Translations under genes and position numbers: made by a program
Shown: positions 36,000 to 44,599 of the stretch, piece by piece
Layout of the letters: each line of letters opens with the position of its first letter
Position numbering within the stretch: position 1 is the first letter of the stretch
Notes under the pieces: generated by a model
The model's input: only the letters and a program-made list of their open reading frames with translations
The model's database searches: none
What the model was told of the DNA's origin: nothing
Source of the DNA: Anabaena azotica FACHB-119
GTDB lineage: Bacteria > Cyanobacteriota > Cyanobacteriia > Cyanobacteriales > Nostocaceae
Direction of reading: 5' to 3'
Assembly: GCF_014697625.1 (NCBI RefSeq)
Contig: NZ_JACJSG010000004.1
Span: forward strand, 162,707 to 226,706
DNA: 64,000 nt

Positions 36000-37037
36000 T
36001 TATTCCAATTTGATCCGTGGGTCGGCTACTTTGAGTAATAGGTCAGCTATTAAGTTACCAACGTTGAGTAAAACGGCACTCATGACTAAACTCGCCATGA
36101 CTAAGTACTGGTCTTTAGCGATGACGGCTTGTAAGGTTAATCTACCTAAGCCTGGCCAGTTGAAGAATTGTTCGGCGATAAATGCACCACCTAATAAACC
36201 CGCTAATTCAAACCCTAACAGAGTAATTAGGGGGTTGATGGCGTTACGCAGTGCATGAACGTAAATGACTTTATTTTCTGGTAGTCCTTTGGCGCGTGCT
36301 GTTTGAATGTAGTCTTGTCGCAGTACGTCTAATAATTCGCCGCGAGTGATGCGTTGTAAGCCGGCAAAGCTGGTGATGCTCAAGGCGATGGTTGGTAAAA
36401 TCATGTGCCAGCCGATATCAACAATTTTACCGAACCAGGATAAATCAGCGTGGTCAATGCTTGTCATTCCCCCGACTGGAAATAGAGGTGAGGTGATTTG
36501 AGCAAATACTAGTAAAATCAGTACGGTGATAAAGCTGGGGAAACCCTGTCCTGTGTAGCTAATTACCTGTAATATTCTGTCGGTAGCTCGATTTTGTTTG
36601 ACGGCGGCAACGATACCCAAAGGAATAGCGATCGCCCATGTCATAATTAAAGAAGCGATCGCTAATAGCAATGTCGCTGGAATTCTTTCCCACAACAAGG
36701 ATGCTACTGAACGCTGATACACAAAACTTGTGCCAAAATCTCCTTTAGTGAGAATATTCACCAGCCAAAACCAATACTGTTCTACCCAAGTTTTATCTAA
36801 ACCAAACTGTCTCTTAATTTCCTCAATACGTTCTGGCGAAATTTTCGGATTTTGCCGCAATGTATCTACATAATCCCCAGGAGACAATTTCATAATGAAA
36901 AACGACAACGCCGAAGCTAAGAACAACGTCAACAGCGCCTGTAATACCCGCTTCACTATGTAAATAAATGTCTCGCTAGTGACAAGCCGAATCAGCCAAT
37001 CCCAACTATTTTCCAGAGAAATTTTTGTAGATGTCAT
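36000..37037 (-). CDS. ABC transporter permease, dipeptide/oligopeptide type (DppB/AppB-like)
   Basis: A 345-residue permease with six membrane segments, the DppB N-terminal block (MKLSPGDYVDTLRQNPKISP, then RIEEIKRQFGLDKTWVEQYW) and the EAA-like loop RITRGELLDVLRQDYIQTARAKG. It takes up peptides or nickel. No partner permease, ATPase or binding protein is near it, so it is an orphan in this position; those subunits must lie elsewhere if it works. Confidence 0.9.
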   Translation of the reverse strand: MTSTKISLENSWDWLIRLVTSETFIYIVKRVLQALLTLFLASALSFFIMKLSPGDYVDTLRQNPKISPERIEEIKRQFGLDKTWVEQYWFWLVNILTKGDFGTSFVYQRSVASLLWERIPATLLLAIASLIMTWAIAIPLGIVAAVKQNRATDRILQVISYTGQGFPSFITVLILLVFAQITSPLFPVGGMTSIDHADLSWFGKIVDIGWHMILPTIALSITSFAGLQRITRGELLDVLRQDYIQTARAKGLPENKVIYVHALRNAINPLITLLGFELAGLLGGAFIAEQFFNWPGLGRLTLQAVIAKDQYLVMASLVMSAVLLNVGNLIADLLLKVADPRIKLE

Positions 37038-37137
37038 AGTTGTTAGTCATTAGTCATTAGTCATTAGTCAACTGTCAACTGTCAACCGTTTTGCGACTTT
37101 AGTCATTAGTCAACTGTCAACCGTTTTGCCACATTAC
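37038..37137. repeat. 7-nt tandem repeats and a duplicated 30-bp unit
   Basis: TTAGTCA units and two copies of GTCAACTGTCAACCGTTTTG fill the gap between the permease and apt genes. Confidence 0.75.
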
Positions 37138-37656
37138 TTAATACTCTACTAAGGAAATAATGGGTACATCGGGGAGAAGTTTTCGCCCTTGTAAATCCCG
37201 TAGCTCGATGATAAACCCAAATCCCACTAATTCACAGCCAATCTGTTGTACTAACTTGGCTGTAGCGCTGGCTGTGCCACCTGTGGCAATTAAATCATCT
37301 ACAATTAAAACTCGACTGTCTTGATTTAAAGCGTCTTGATGCAGTTCTAAACAGTCAGTGCCATACTCTAATTCATATTCAATCGCATGAACTGCGGCGG
37401 GTAACTTGCCTTTTTTGCGGACAGGAATAAAACCAGCATCTAATTTATAAGCCAGAGGAGTGCCAAAAATAAATCCTCGTGACTCCATACCTAGAACATA
37501 ATCTATCTGAAAATTGGCTTCTAAGCATTTTTCGGCAAATAAGTCAATAGTATATCGCAATCCTTGGCGATCGCGCAGTAGAGTAGTGATATCTCGAAAT
37601 AAAATTCCGGGCTTAGGAAAATCAGGGATGTCGCGAATGAGAGATTTTAGATCCAT
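37138..37656 (-). CDS. apt: adenine phosphoribosyltransferase
   Basis: Apt salvages adenine to AMP with PRPP. The 172-residue protein has [43 protein letters not shown] and the PRPP loop [14 protein letters not shown]. Usual length. Confidence 0.96.
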   Translation of the reverse strand: MDLKSLIRDIPDFPKPGILFRDITTLLRDRQGLRYTIDLFAEKCLEANFQIDYVLGMESRGFIFGTPLAYKLDAGFIPVRKKGKLPAAVHAIEYELEYGTDCLELHQDALNQDSRVLIVDDLIATGGTASATAKLVQQIGCELVGFGFIIELRDLQGRKLLPDVPIISLVEY

Positions 37657-37686
37657 AGGTTGGGTAGTGGGTACTGGGGATTGGGA

Positions 37687-37735
37687 AGATGAGGGGGATG
37701 AGGGGGATGAGGGGGATGAGGGAGATGAGGGGGAA
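37687..37735. repeat. GA-rich tandem repeats (GATGAGGGG)
   Basis: Five units of GATGAGGGG-type 9-mer in the 5' gap of apt. A pyrimidine-rich mirror (CCCCTACTTCCCCTACTCCC, about 37767-37797) follows. Confidence 0.8.
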
Positions 37736-37738
37736 TAA

Positions 37739-38207
37739 TAATTTTTTGGTTACTAGACTTTGCTTCCCCTACTCCCCCTACTTCCCCTACTCCCCCATCT
37801 CTCCAATTCCCCAATCCCTAACTTACATCTGAAAAATCGTACACTATAATGTCATACGCTTGGAATTAAGGCTACTATCTCGTTATCCATTGACGATACG
37901 CAGAATCTACATCAAGCTTAAAGGTGGATTTATACTCGTAAGCTAGGAGAATAAAATTATGCTTTAAAAACAGGTCTATACTTAACAGGTCAACTTCCGC
38001 ATAAAACAAGTTAAGTAATGTATATATCAAAGAGCTAGGCTACTGCTGCAAGTTTAATCTTGTTGTTTGGCTGTTTATTTTAGAATTAGCAACCAGACAA
38101 AAGCCTTCGAGACTTCACAAAGCAAGCTTTTTGAATTTGAAATTGATAATTTTACACTCCGCAAAGCGGTACTAGTTTATTGGAACTGCACAAGGTATTT
38201 TAGAGTA
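37739..38207. other. region upstream of the DUF3038 gene
   Basis: About 470 bp with no clear gene. The DUF3038 frame is open back to 38067, but that part does not look like the family and lacks a ribosome site. The rest shows nothing else. Confidence 0.5.
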
Positions 38208-38834
38208 ATGAATGCTTCTGCTAGCTTAACGCCGTTTAATAGTCCGACACCTCCATCACTGCCGATGATTTTGGACACTTTACCAGATCCTGCGATCGCT
38301 GGACAGGGTTGTCCCCCCAGAACCAGGTTACAAATTGATTTAATTCTACTGGCAATTGAAGCATTAGAACTGGGTGGTTCTGAAGCGATATTGACTTTTG
38401 CGGCAGAATTGGAATTGAAGGGAATTGTCAAAGACCGGGTGAATTTGTGGCGGATGCGCTCATCTAACCCAATACGCCGAGCGCATATTCGCCGCCCTTT
38501 AACGATTATGGAAGCCAAGGCTTTAGTAGTTATTGCTTGTCACATTGCGCGGCGTTTGACGGTAGTTATTCGCCAGATGCTGATGATATGTCAACAACTC
38601 AATGATAAGCAAATTCCCCTAGAACAGAATTTACGCCTATCTAATTATCTAGAAAGATTTAGAGCGCATTTTAAGAGTAGAATGAATGCCCGTCGTTTTG
38701 GTGCATTAGCATTAAATTCAGATGAAAAACTAGACGAATTAGCAATAAATCTGTTAGGACAATTACTATTTTGCACTGGTACTGCTGGAATGCAGCGATT
38801 TTGGATCAGTCTATTTGACGGTGAAGTGGAATGA
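38208..38834 (+). CDS. DUF3038 family protein
   Basis: A 208-residue cyanobacterial protein (MILDTLPDPAIAGQGCPPRT and LDLILLAIEALELGGSEAI-like helices) that is regularly paired with a DUF4335 gene, as here. I chose ATG 38208 because family similarity starts there. The stop overlaps the next start (ATGA), so the two are translationally coupled. The function is unknown. Confidence 0.75.
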   Translation: MNASASLTPFNSPTPPSLPMILDTLPDPAIAGQGCPPRTRLQIDLILLAIEALELGGSEAILTFAAELELKGIVKDRVNLWRMRSSNPIRRAHIRRPLTIMEAKALVVIACHIARRLTVVIRQMLMICQQLNDKQIPLEQNLRLSNYLERFRAHFKSRMNARRFGALALNSDEKLDELAINLLGQLLFCTGTAGMQRFWISLFDGEVE

Positions 38835-40345
38835 ACATTCAACGAAAGTATAGTCTACCTAATTGTACGTTACTTTTAGAAGGTTTAAGTGATGCTACCA
38901 AGGGCGCAAATTTTCGAGAACTGCGCCCTGAATTGTCCATCTTGGTAAATGCCGAATGCTATATATCTGGACACAATCAACCTTTGGCTGGGGGACGAGA
39001 GTTTTTTGAAAGTCTAGTTAGAGCAGTTAGTGGCTATGCACAAGAATTTTTGAGTAATGTACCAAATCCCCAAGCACATAATCAAGATTCAGAAATCGTA
39101 GAAATTCAAAAAATTGACAGTAACCGCCATAAATTAATTGTACATTCCGAGAATGCGCCAGAAGAATTTAATACAAACGCTCATTATAATAATCAGCCGA
39201 TAGCAATAGACTTAAATACAGTACAGTTGTTTGATTTAGTAGAAGCTGTAGATCAGTTTTTTGCTGACACACAAACTTTACCGGAATTATCACTAGAATT
39301 ACAGCCAGTTACCAGACGATACGGTGGCGCTAGTCAAGCTATCCTCAAACAGGCAGTACCAGCAACTATTGGTGTTTCCAGTTTAGCAGTAGCGGCGATC
39401 GCTTTTAGCTTCGTTCCTGTGCCACAGATACGTGTCCCAGAACCAAAGCCACAGGAGCAAAGTAATTCCGCCGCTCCCACGCCCAATTCTACCCCGAAAT
39501 CAACAACCGCCGGAGTCACAGCCACAGCACAGCCTACTCCCGCCGCTACTACAACGCCTATTGCAGAACCTATTTCCACCAACGCCATAGCGACACCCGT
39601 AGCCTCTGCTACTCCCACCGCCACACCCGCAGCCACAACCCAGCCTACTGTTAAAGATTTAGAAGCGCTGTTAAATACAGTGCCGGAAATCACAGATCCT
39701 TCCCAGTTACGGGCTTTAAATCGGCAAGTTTGGAACCAAATCGAGCCAGCGTGGAGTAATCGTTCAGCAATCAAAGAGAATTTGATTTATCGTCTCGGTG
39801 TAGCGGCGGATGGCTCAATTGTCGGTTACAAAGCCGTGAATCAAGGAGCCAACGAAGGCATTGAATTAACACCTCTACCCAAGCTTCTGTATAATATTAC
39901 TGACCGTGGTTCAAATGGTAAGGAACCGATCGCTCAATTTAGAGTAGTCTTTACTAGCAATGGTGTATTAGAAGTCAGCCCTTGGCGTGGATATGCCAAA
40001 ACACCACAAGTAGTTGGTGCAAAAATCACGAATACTAACACAATCAAAGGTTTAAACCAAAAGCTTTACGATACAGTCAAGCAAAATTGGACTAGTACTC
40101 CCACCTTTAATAAAGATTTGCAGTACCGCGTCGCCGTCAATAAAGACGGTACAATTGCTGACTATGAACCACTCAATCAAGTAGCCTTTGATAACTTCCG
40201 TGAAACACCATTACCTAAGATGTTTCAAGCAGTTTACGGTAACAACTCAGCCGCACCCAACAACAAAGAACCCCTAGCCCACTTCCAAGTAGTCTTTCAA
40301 CCCAGTGGACAAATAGAAGTGACTCCTTGGCAGGGATACAGGTAA
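38831..40345 (+). CDS. DUF4335 family protein
   Basis: A 504-residue protein. The N-terminal part (about 1-180; RKYSLPNCTLLLEGLSDA) is the conserved DUF4335 region, then a hydrophobic segment (VGVSSLAVAAIAFSFVPVP-like, near 190), a Pro/Thr/Ala-rich linker (about 210-280) and a duplicated C-terminal domain: IEPAWSNRSAIKENLIYRLG and VKQNWTSTPTFNKDLQYRVA, each ending in EVSPWRGY/EVTPWQGY. It is coupled to DUF3038. It is probably membrane-anchored with an external duplicated domain. The function is unknown. Confidence 0.8.
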   Translation: MNIQRKYSLPNCTLLLEGLSDATKGANFRELRPELSILVNAECYISGHNQPLAGGREFFESLVRAVSGYAQEFLSNVPNPQAHNQDSEIVEIQKIDSNRHKLIVHSENAPEEFNTNAHYNNQPIAIDLNTVQLFDLVEAVDQFFADTQTLPELSLELQPVTRRYGGASQAILKQAVPATIGVSSLAVAAIAFSFVPVPQIRVPEPKPQEQSNSAAPTPNSTPKSTTAGVTATAQPTPAATTTPIAEPISTNAIATPVASATPTATPAATTQPTVKDLEALLNTVPEITDPSQLRALNRQVWNQIEPAWSNRSAIKENLIYRLGVAADGSIVGYKAVNQGANEGIELTPLPKLLYNITDRGSNGKEPIAQFRVVFTSNGVLEVSPWRGYAKTPQVVGAKITNTNTIKGLNQKLYDTVKQNWTSTPTFNKDLQYRVAVNKDGTIADYEPLNQVAFDNFRETPLPKMFQAVYGNNSAAPNNKEPLAHFQVVFQPSGQIEVTPWQGYR

Positions 40346-40395
40346 TTCAGTTATCAGTGAACAGTGGACAGTTATCAGTGAACAGTGGACACAAC

Positions 40396-40492
40396 CTGAT
40401 AACTGATAACTGATAACTGATAACTGATAACTGATAACTGATAACTAATAACTGATAACTGATAACTGATAACTGATAACTGATAACTGATT
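40396..40492. repeat. about 14 tandem CTGATAA heptads
   Basis: An almost perfect array of CTGATAA, with one CTAATAA variant, reaching exactly to the stop codon of the PBP gene on the minus strand. It is the longest uniform STRR array in the window apart from the right end. Confidence 0.9.
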
Positions 40493-42761
40493 ACCTCGTA
40501 ATTCTCCCCATATAATTTCCCCACAACTGTGCGGCTTGGGCGCTGCTACCAGATGTGGGGGAGTTGTTATCGTTTCCTAGCCAAATACCTGTGGCTAACC
40601 TACGATTGGGAATAAAACCAATAAACCACAAATCGACGTTTTTATCGGTTGTACCAGTTTTTCCCGCTTCCCCTAAACCAATAGCTGCACTGCGTCCTGT
40701 ACCTCTGGTAATTACTCCCTGCATTAAATCAGTCATTTCGTCAGCTACAGGCTGCGGTAACACTCGCTTGTTGGCTTCGCGGTTATTGTCAAAAGAATAG
40801 ATGACACGACAGGTTTTTAAATCGTTGCGATCGCTACAGTCACTACTATCTAAAATCCTATTAATGGCATGGGGAGGATTCCACACACCACGATTACCAA
40901 TTGCTGCAAAAGCCCCTGTCATTTCCAGCACATTGACCACACTTTGACCCAATACTAAACCGGGTACTGGGTCAAGTTGCGACTTTACTCCCAAGCGTTG
41001 CGCCATTGAGACTACGTTATTCAGCCCAACTTCCCTAGCTACTCTTAAAGCAATAGGGTTTTCCGACAAAGCCAGTCCTGTGGCAATATCCATACTCCCA
41101 TCCCCACCAGCACGGCAAGGTCTGTAAGTAAATCCCTGCCAAGTTAAAGGAGCGCAAGAATATGTTCTTGATGCTGGTATTCCTTGTAATATAGCCTGGG
41201 TATAGGCAAAAATTTTAAAAGTAGAACCTGGTTGTCTTTGGGCTTGCACAGCCCGATTAAACTGACTGCTTTTATAATCAGTCCCACCTACCATTGCCAA
41301 AATCGCCCCTGTTCTGGTATCCAAAGTTACCATTGACCCTTGCGAAAACCCAAAGGTTGAACCAGCCGTCCTGACTGAATTGCGTAAGGAGGTTTCTGCT
41401 TGTGCCTGAATGGCTGGGTCAAGTTGGGTTTCAATGATGTAATTACCCTCTCTCGCCGCCCCTTCACCTAAAATGGATTCCAGTTCTTGAAAAACGTAAT
41501 TATAAAAATAGGGTGCAATTGTCTTAGCTTGTTGTTCACAAACCTTGGGGCTAACTTGCACAGTGGATCTTCTGGCTCGGTTCGCTTCTTCTGGCGTAAT
41601 TTTCCCCATCTCCAACATCCGCTTAATCACGCGGTTGCGGTAGTCGGCGGCTTCTAGTTTATTCGGCCCGCTTCCACAAAAATCAAAAGCGTTAGGAGCT
41701 GGTAAAATCCCCACTAGAGTAGCAGCTTCCGACAGAGTTAAGTCTTTGGCTGGCTTATCAAAATAATACTTGGCAGCATCTTCAAAGCCAGAGGTATCGC
41801 CACCTAAAAATACCCGATTCAGGTACATCAGCAAAATATCATCTTTGCTGTAAAAGGTTTCTAACTTCAAAGAAACAATCGCTTCTCGTAATTTCCGCCC
41901 CAAGGAGTCTTGTCTACCCACATACTCACGGAACAAACTCCGGGAAACTTGTTGAGTAATGGTACTGGCTCCCTGTTGGACATCACCACTGCGAGTATTA
42001 ATTAACACAGCCCGCAAGATACCTAGAGGGTCTACCCCAAAGTGCCAGTTATAGCGGCTATCTTCCGAAGCTACCACAGCCTTTGGTAGATAAGGCCCAA
42101 AGTCTTCTAAGCGCTTCATGTCTACGTGAGAGATAGTCCGAGGCTCACGTAAGGGTGTGCTACCATCACGGGCATAAACTACTACCGGAGCGCGACTAGC
42201 TGTAGGTAAAGGTCTGACAGTAAATTTCAGCCATTCCACACCGATAACTAATGCTAATAAGGCGCTGACACCGCCGATACCATAGCCTGCCCAAGTTGCC
42301 CCTTTGACATACCAAGCTGGCGGATCGACATATTGTAGGCGCACAGAAGCAGCCAATTCTGGCGGCCCCAAGGTGAGGATATCGCCGTGACGCAGTTCTA
42401 AGGTATTAACACGCCGTTTACCGCGATAGATGCCATTGGTAGAGTTTTCATCTTTAATAATGAAAACTGGGGTACGCTGACTAGAATCCCGTGATAGTGA
42501 CAGGTGAATTTGGCTAACTACCGGGTTACGTACAACTATATCACTGGATTTGGAGCTGCGACCGAGAACATAGCGATCGCCCAGTAGCGGATACACCTCA
42601 GCTTTATCCGCCCCCGCATCCTGCACCCAGAGTTCTGGCACTTTGGCGTTAGGTTTGAGCGCTAGCTTGGAAAAATCAACCCTAGCTTGAATAGTATTAA
42701 CTGCTTGAGTCAGTTGACCAAGTAACGTTTGTGGCTTTTGGGGAGGTTGGGGGGAGTTCAT
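40491..42761 (-). CDS. class A penicillin-binding protein with N-terminal FHA domain
   Basis: A 756-residue bifunctional peptidoglycan synthase. Domains: FHA at about 55-145 (YVLGRSSKSSDIVV, SQIHLSL, STNGIYRG); membrane helix 157-177; GT51 glycosyltransferase with catalytic ASEDSRYNWHFGVD (Glu233) and QGASTITQQVSR; transpeptidase with SxxK (PGSTFK, Ser513), SEN (566-568) and KTG (701-703). All catalytic motifs are intact. FHA domains bind phosphothreonine, so this PBP may be directed by Ser/Thr kinase signalling; a CHASE2-kinase gene lies 1.8 kb away on the same strand. The FHA-PBP combination is uncommon outside cyanobacteria. Confidence 0.93.
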   Translation of the reverse strand: MNSPQPPQKPQTLLGQLTQAVNTIQARVDFSKLALKPNAKVPELWVQDAGADKAEVYPLLGDRYVLGRSSKSSDIVVRNPVVSQIHLSLSRDSSQRTPVFIIKDENSTNGIYRGKRRVNTLELRHGDILTLGPPELAASVRLQYVDPPAWYVKGATWAGYGIGGVSALLALVIGVEWLKFTVRPLPTASRAPVVVYARDGSTPLREPRTISHVDMKRLEDFGPYLPKAVVASEDSRYNWHFGVDPLGILRAVLINTRSGDVQQGASTITQQVSRSLFREYVGRQDSLGRKLREAIVSLKLETFYSKDDILLMYLNRVFLGGDTSGFEDAAKYYFDKPAKDLTLSEAATLVGILPAPNAFDFCGSGPNKLEAADYRNRVIKRMLEMGKITPEEANRARRSTVQVSPKVCEQQAKTIAPYFYNYVFQELESILGEGAAREGNYIIETQLDPAIQAQAETSLRNSVRTAGSTFGFSQGSMVTLDTRTGAILAMVGGTDYKSSQFNRAVQAQRQPGSTFKIFAYTQAILQGIPASRTYSCAPLTWQGFTYRPCRAGGDGSMDIATGLALSENPIALRVAREVGLNNVVSMAQRLGVKSQLDPVPGLVLGQSVVNVLEMTGAFAAIGNRGVWNPPHAINRILDSSDCSDRNDLKTCRVIYSFDNNREANKRVLPQPVADEMTDLMQGVITRGTGRSAAIGLGEAGKTGTTDKNVDLWFIGFIPNRRLATGIWLGNDNNSPTSGSSAQAAQLWGNYMGRITR

Positions 42762-43520
42762 CGGCTATTTACATCAAGATTTATTACGCGAGTGCGTGTC
42801 AGTTGTTAGTTGTGAGGCAGTGTATTAGGCGGCTAGCCTCCGGCAACGCCAAGGGCGAATGCCAACTTGTAGCAACTAACCCGGAGGGGCAGTTGTTTTT
42901 AGTCCCGGTTAATTTTAATTCATGAGTGATTTTTACATATCTCTGCCACTAACTACTGACCAATGACCACTGACACAAACTCTATCCCTTGCTGGGTAGA
43001 GTTTTTTATTAGCTACTACCATTTCAGAGAACGTTTTTCCAGATACGTGGCTACAGGTGTACAGCCGATTCATCTGTGACAAACATTTTGGGAAATGATA
43101 TTTTAAGATGCTGACGTATACCAATCTCAACATTGGTATGTCATCACTATTTTACTCTTAAGCCAAAAGTAATTGAGCTATACGGTATGATGCACGATTC
43201 AATCTTATCTCAATATTATATCTTGACCGTACATTCACTTGGTTGACTTAATAACTTTATATCTCCAGAAAAAATACTTGATAGTTAATTGGTAAAGCTT
43301 ATCTTATATGATGTTAAAAAATTGCCTACATATTTAACAAATTTACTTTGGTATTTTTAACAACTTCCTGCCATAAATTACTCATTTAAATTTTACAGCT
43401 TGTGCATATCTACCCCACAAATAACACAACTCAACATCTTCCTAAATGAATATTTTCTTAAAGGAGATAATTTGGTTTAATGGTGCGAAGTGTTCCGTTT
43501 CCGTTGAGGTTAAGTTCAGA
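42762..43520. other. intergenic region of about 760 bp with an orphan terminator
   Basis: No convincing gene. It contains a short GC-rich repeat (GGCTAGCCTCCGGCAACGCC, 42831-42850), an isolated terminator at 42977-43008 and an AT-rich stretch before the secreted-protein gene. Confidence 0.55.
42977..43008 (+). terminator. isolated rho-independent terminator
   Basis: AAACTCTATCCC-TTGCT-GGGTAGAGTTTTTT, a strong stem with a T run for rightward transcription, yet no rightward gene ends before it. A small RNA encoded in about 42780-43008 would explain it. Confidence 0.6.
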
Positions 43521-44222
43521 ATGAAGGGAAAATCTCTGAGTTTGATTGGTACAGCTTTAACTTTAGCCCTCACAAGTAATATCGCTGTTGCTCAATCTAG
43601 TAAATCCCAAATTGCTCAAGCAAACGACTCATCCAGCAGTTCACCAACGGAAATCAAGCTATCACCAGAAGCATTTAAAATTCTGTGTGAGCGTTTCCCC
43701 CTCAATTCCCGTTGTCCAGGCAATAGCAATAGTGCAACTACACCAAGTGGTTCCGGCAACACCACTGTAGAAACTCAGCCTACTGAAAGCACTACCCCAT
43801 CCACAACGGGTACTCCAGAAACCACAACCCCTACACCAAGTAACAGTCCAGAAACCACAACCCCTGCACCCGGTAGCACTACTCTACCTGCACCTGAAAA
43901 TACTCAAGAAACAACGCCAACACCGGGTAGCACCACTGCACCCACACCTGGGGACAGCCCAGAAACCACAACCCCTGCACCAGGTAGCAACAACCTCACC
44001 GCACCTACCGAACAACCAGCAACCACAACCCCTGCACCAGGTAGCAACAACCTTACTGCACCTACAGAACAACCAGCAACCACAACCCCTACACCAGGTA
44101 GCAACAACCTCACCGCGCCTACCGAACAACCAGCAACCACCACACCCGCGCCAGGTAGCAGCAATATGACTTCCCCTGATAGCAGTTCTGGTGGTGTAAA
44201 AACTCCAACCACTGGTAATTAG
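43521..44222 (+). CDS. secreted Pro/Thr-rich repeat protein
   Basis: A 233-residue protein with a signal peptide (MKGKSLSLIGTALTLALTSN, cleavage after VAQ or nearby), a short region with two cysteines (FKILCERFPLNSRCPG) and then a low-complexity Pro/Thr tail. The tail has three near-identical 19-residue units NNLTAPTEQPATTTPAPGS and looser PETTTPAPGS copies. It is likely an exported or wall-associated protein. The start at 43521 fits the signal peptide. Confidence 0.7.
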   Translation: MKGKSLSLIGTALTLALTSNIAVAQSSKSQIAQANDSSSSSPTEIKLSPEAFKILCERFPLNSRCPGNSNSATTPSGSGNTTVETQPTESTTPSTTGTPETTTPTPSNSPETTTPAPGSTTLPAPENTQETTPTPGSTTAPTPGDSPETTTPAPGSNNLTAPTEQPATTTPAPGSNNLTAPTEQPATTTPTPGSNNLTAPTEQPATTTPAPGSSNMTSPDSSSGGVKTPTTGN

Positions 44223-44599
44223 GGTTTCACAACAACCATTATGTAAACTACCCACACTGACCTGAAGGTACAGTGTGGGCTTTTAGTAGCTGACAGGTGT
44301 AGGGGTGTAGGGGTGTAAGGGTATAGGGGTGTAGGGGTGAATAAAACAACGATTTTCTCGTTAGTTTTAGAGTCTTTACTCACTGCTAAATTAATAGGAC
44401 TTACGCAAGTGTCATAATCAAATTAACTGTAGGGTGCGTCAGCCCCAATAATTTCGTACACATTTAAGGATTTTTCTCATCTGACGCACCCTACCCCAAG
44501 TGCCAGTTGCGTAAGTCCTGATTAAAAACCTACACTTGTGAGACTCCCTCATCTCCCCCCACTCCCTCATCTCCCTCATCTCCCCCCACTCCCCAGTCC
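44223..44599. other. intergenic region with MITE and repeats
   Basis: Holds TAGGGGTG-type repeats (44299-44340), the MITE-like element 44396-44519 and pyrimidine-rich repeats (CTCCCTCATCTCC-like units, 44543-44595). No gene. Confidence 0.6.
44396..44519. mobile_element. MITE-like element, 124 bp
   Basis: The terminal inverted repeats AGGACTTACGCAA and TTGCGTAAGTCCT are perfect. Inside lies a second inverted pair (GTAGGGTGCGTCAG / CTGACGCACCCTAC). There is no coding capacity, so it is a non-autonomous transposon-type sequence. Confidence 0.75.

Noticed and set aside
43884..44255. Minus-strand open frames opposite the Pro/Thr-rich protein (WRGCGCWLFGRC repeats)
   Set aside because: Mirror image of the repeated plus-strand codons; Cys/Trp-rich repeats with no sensible start.
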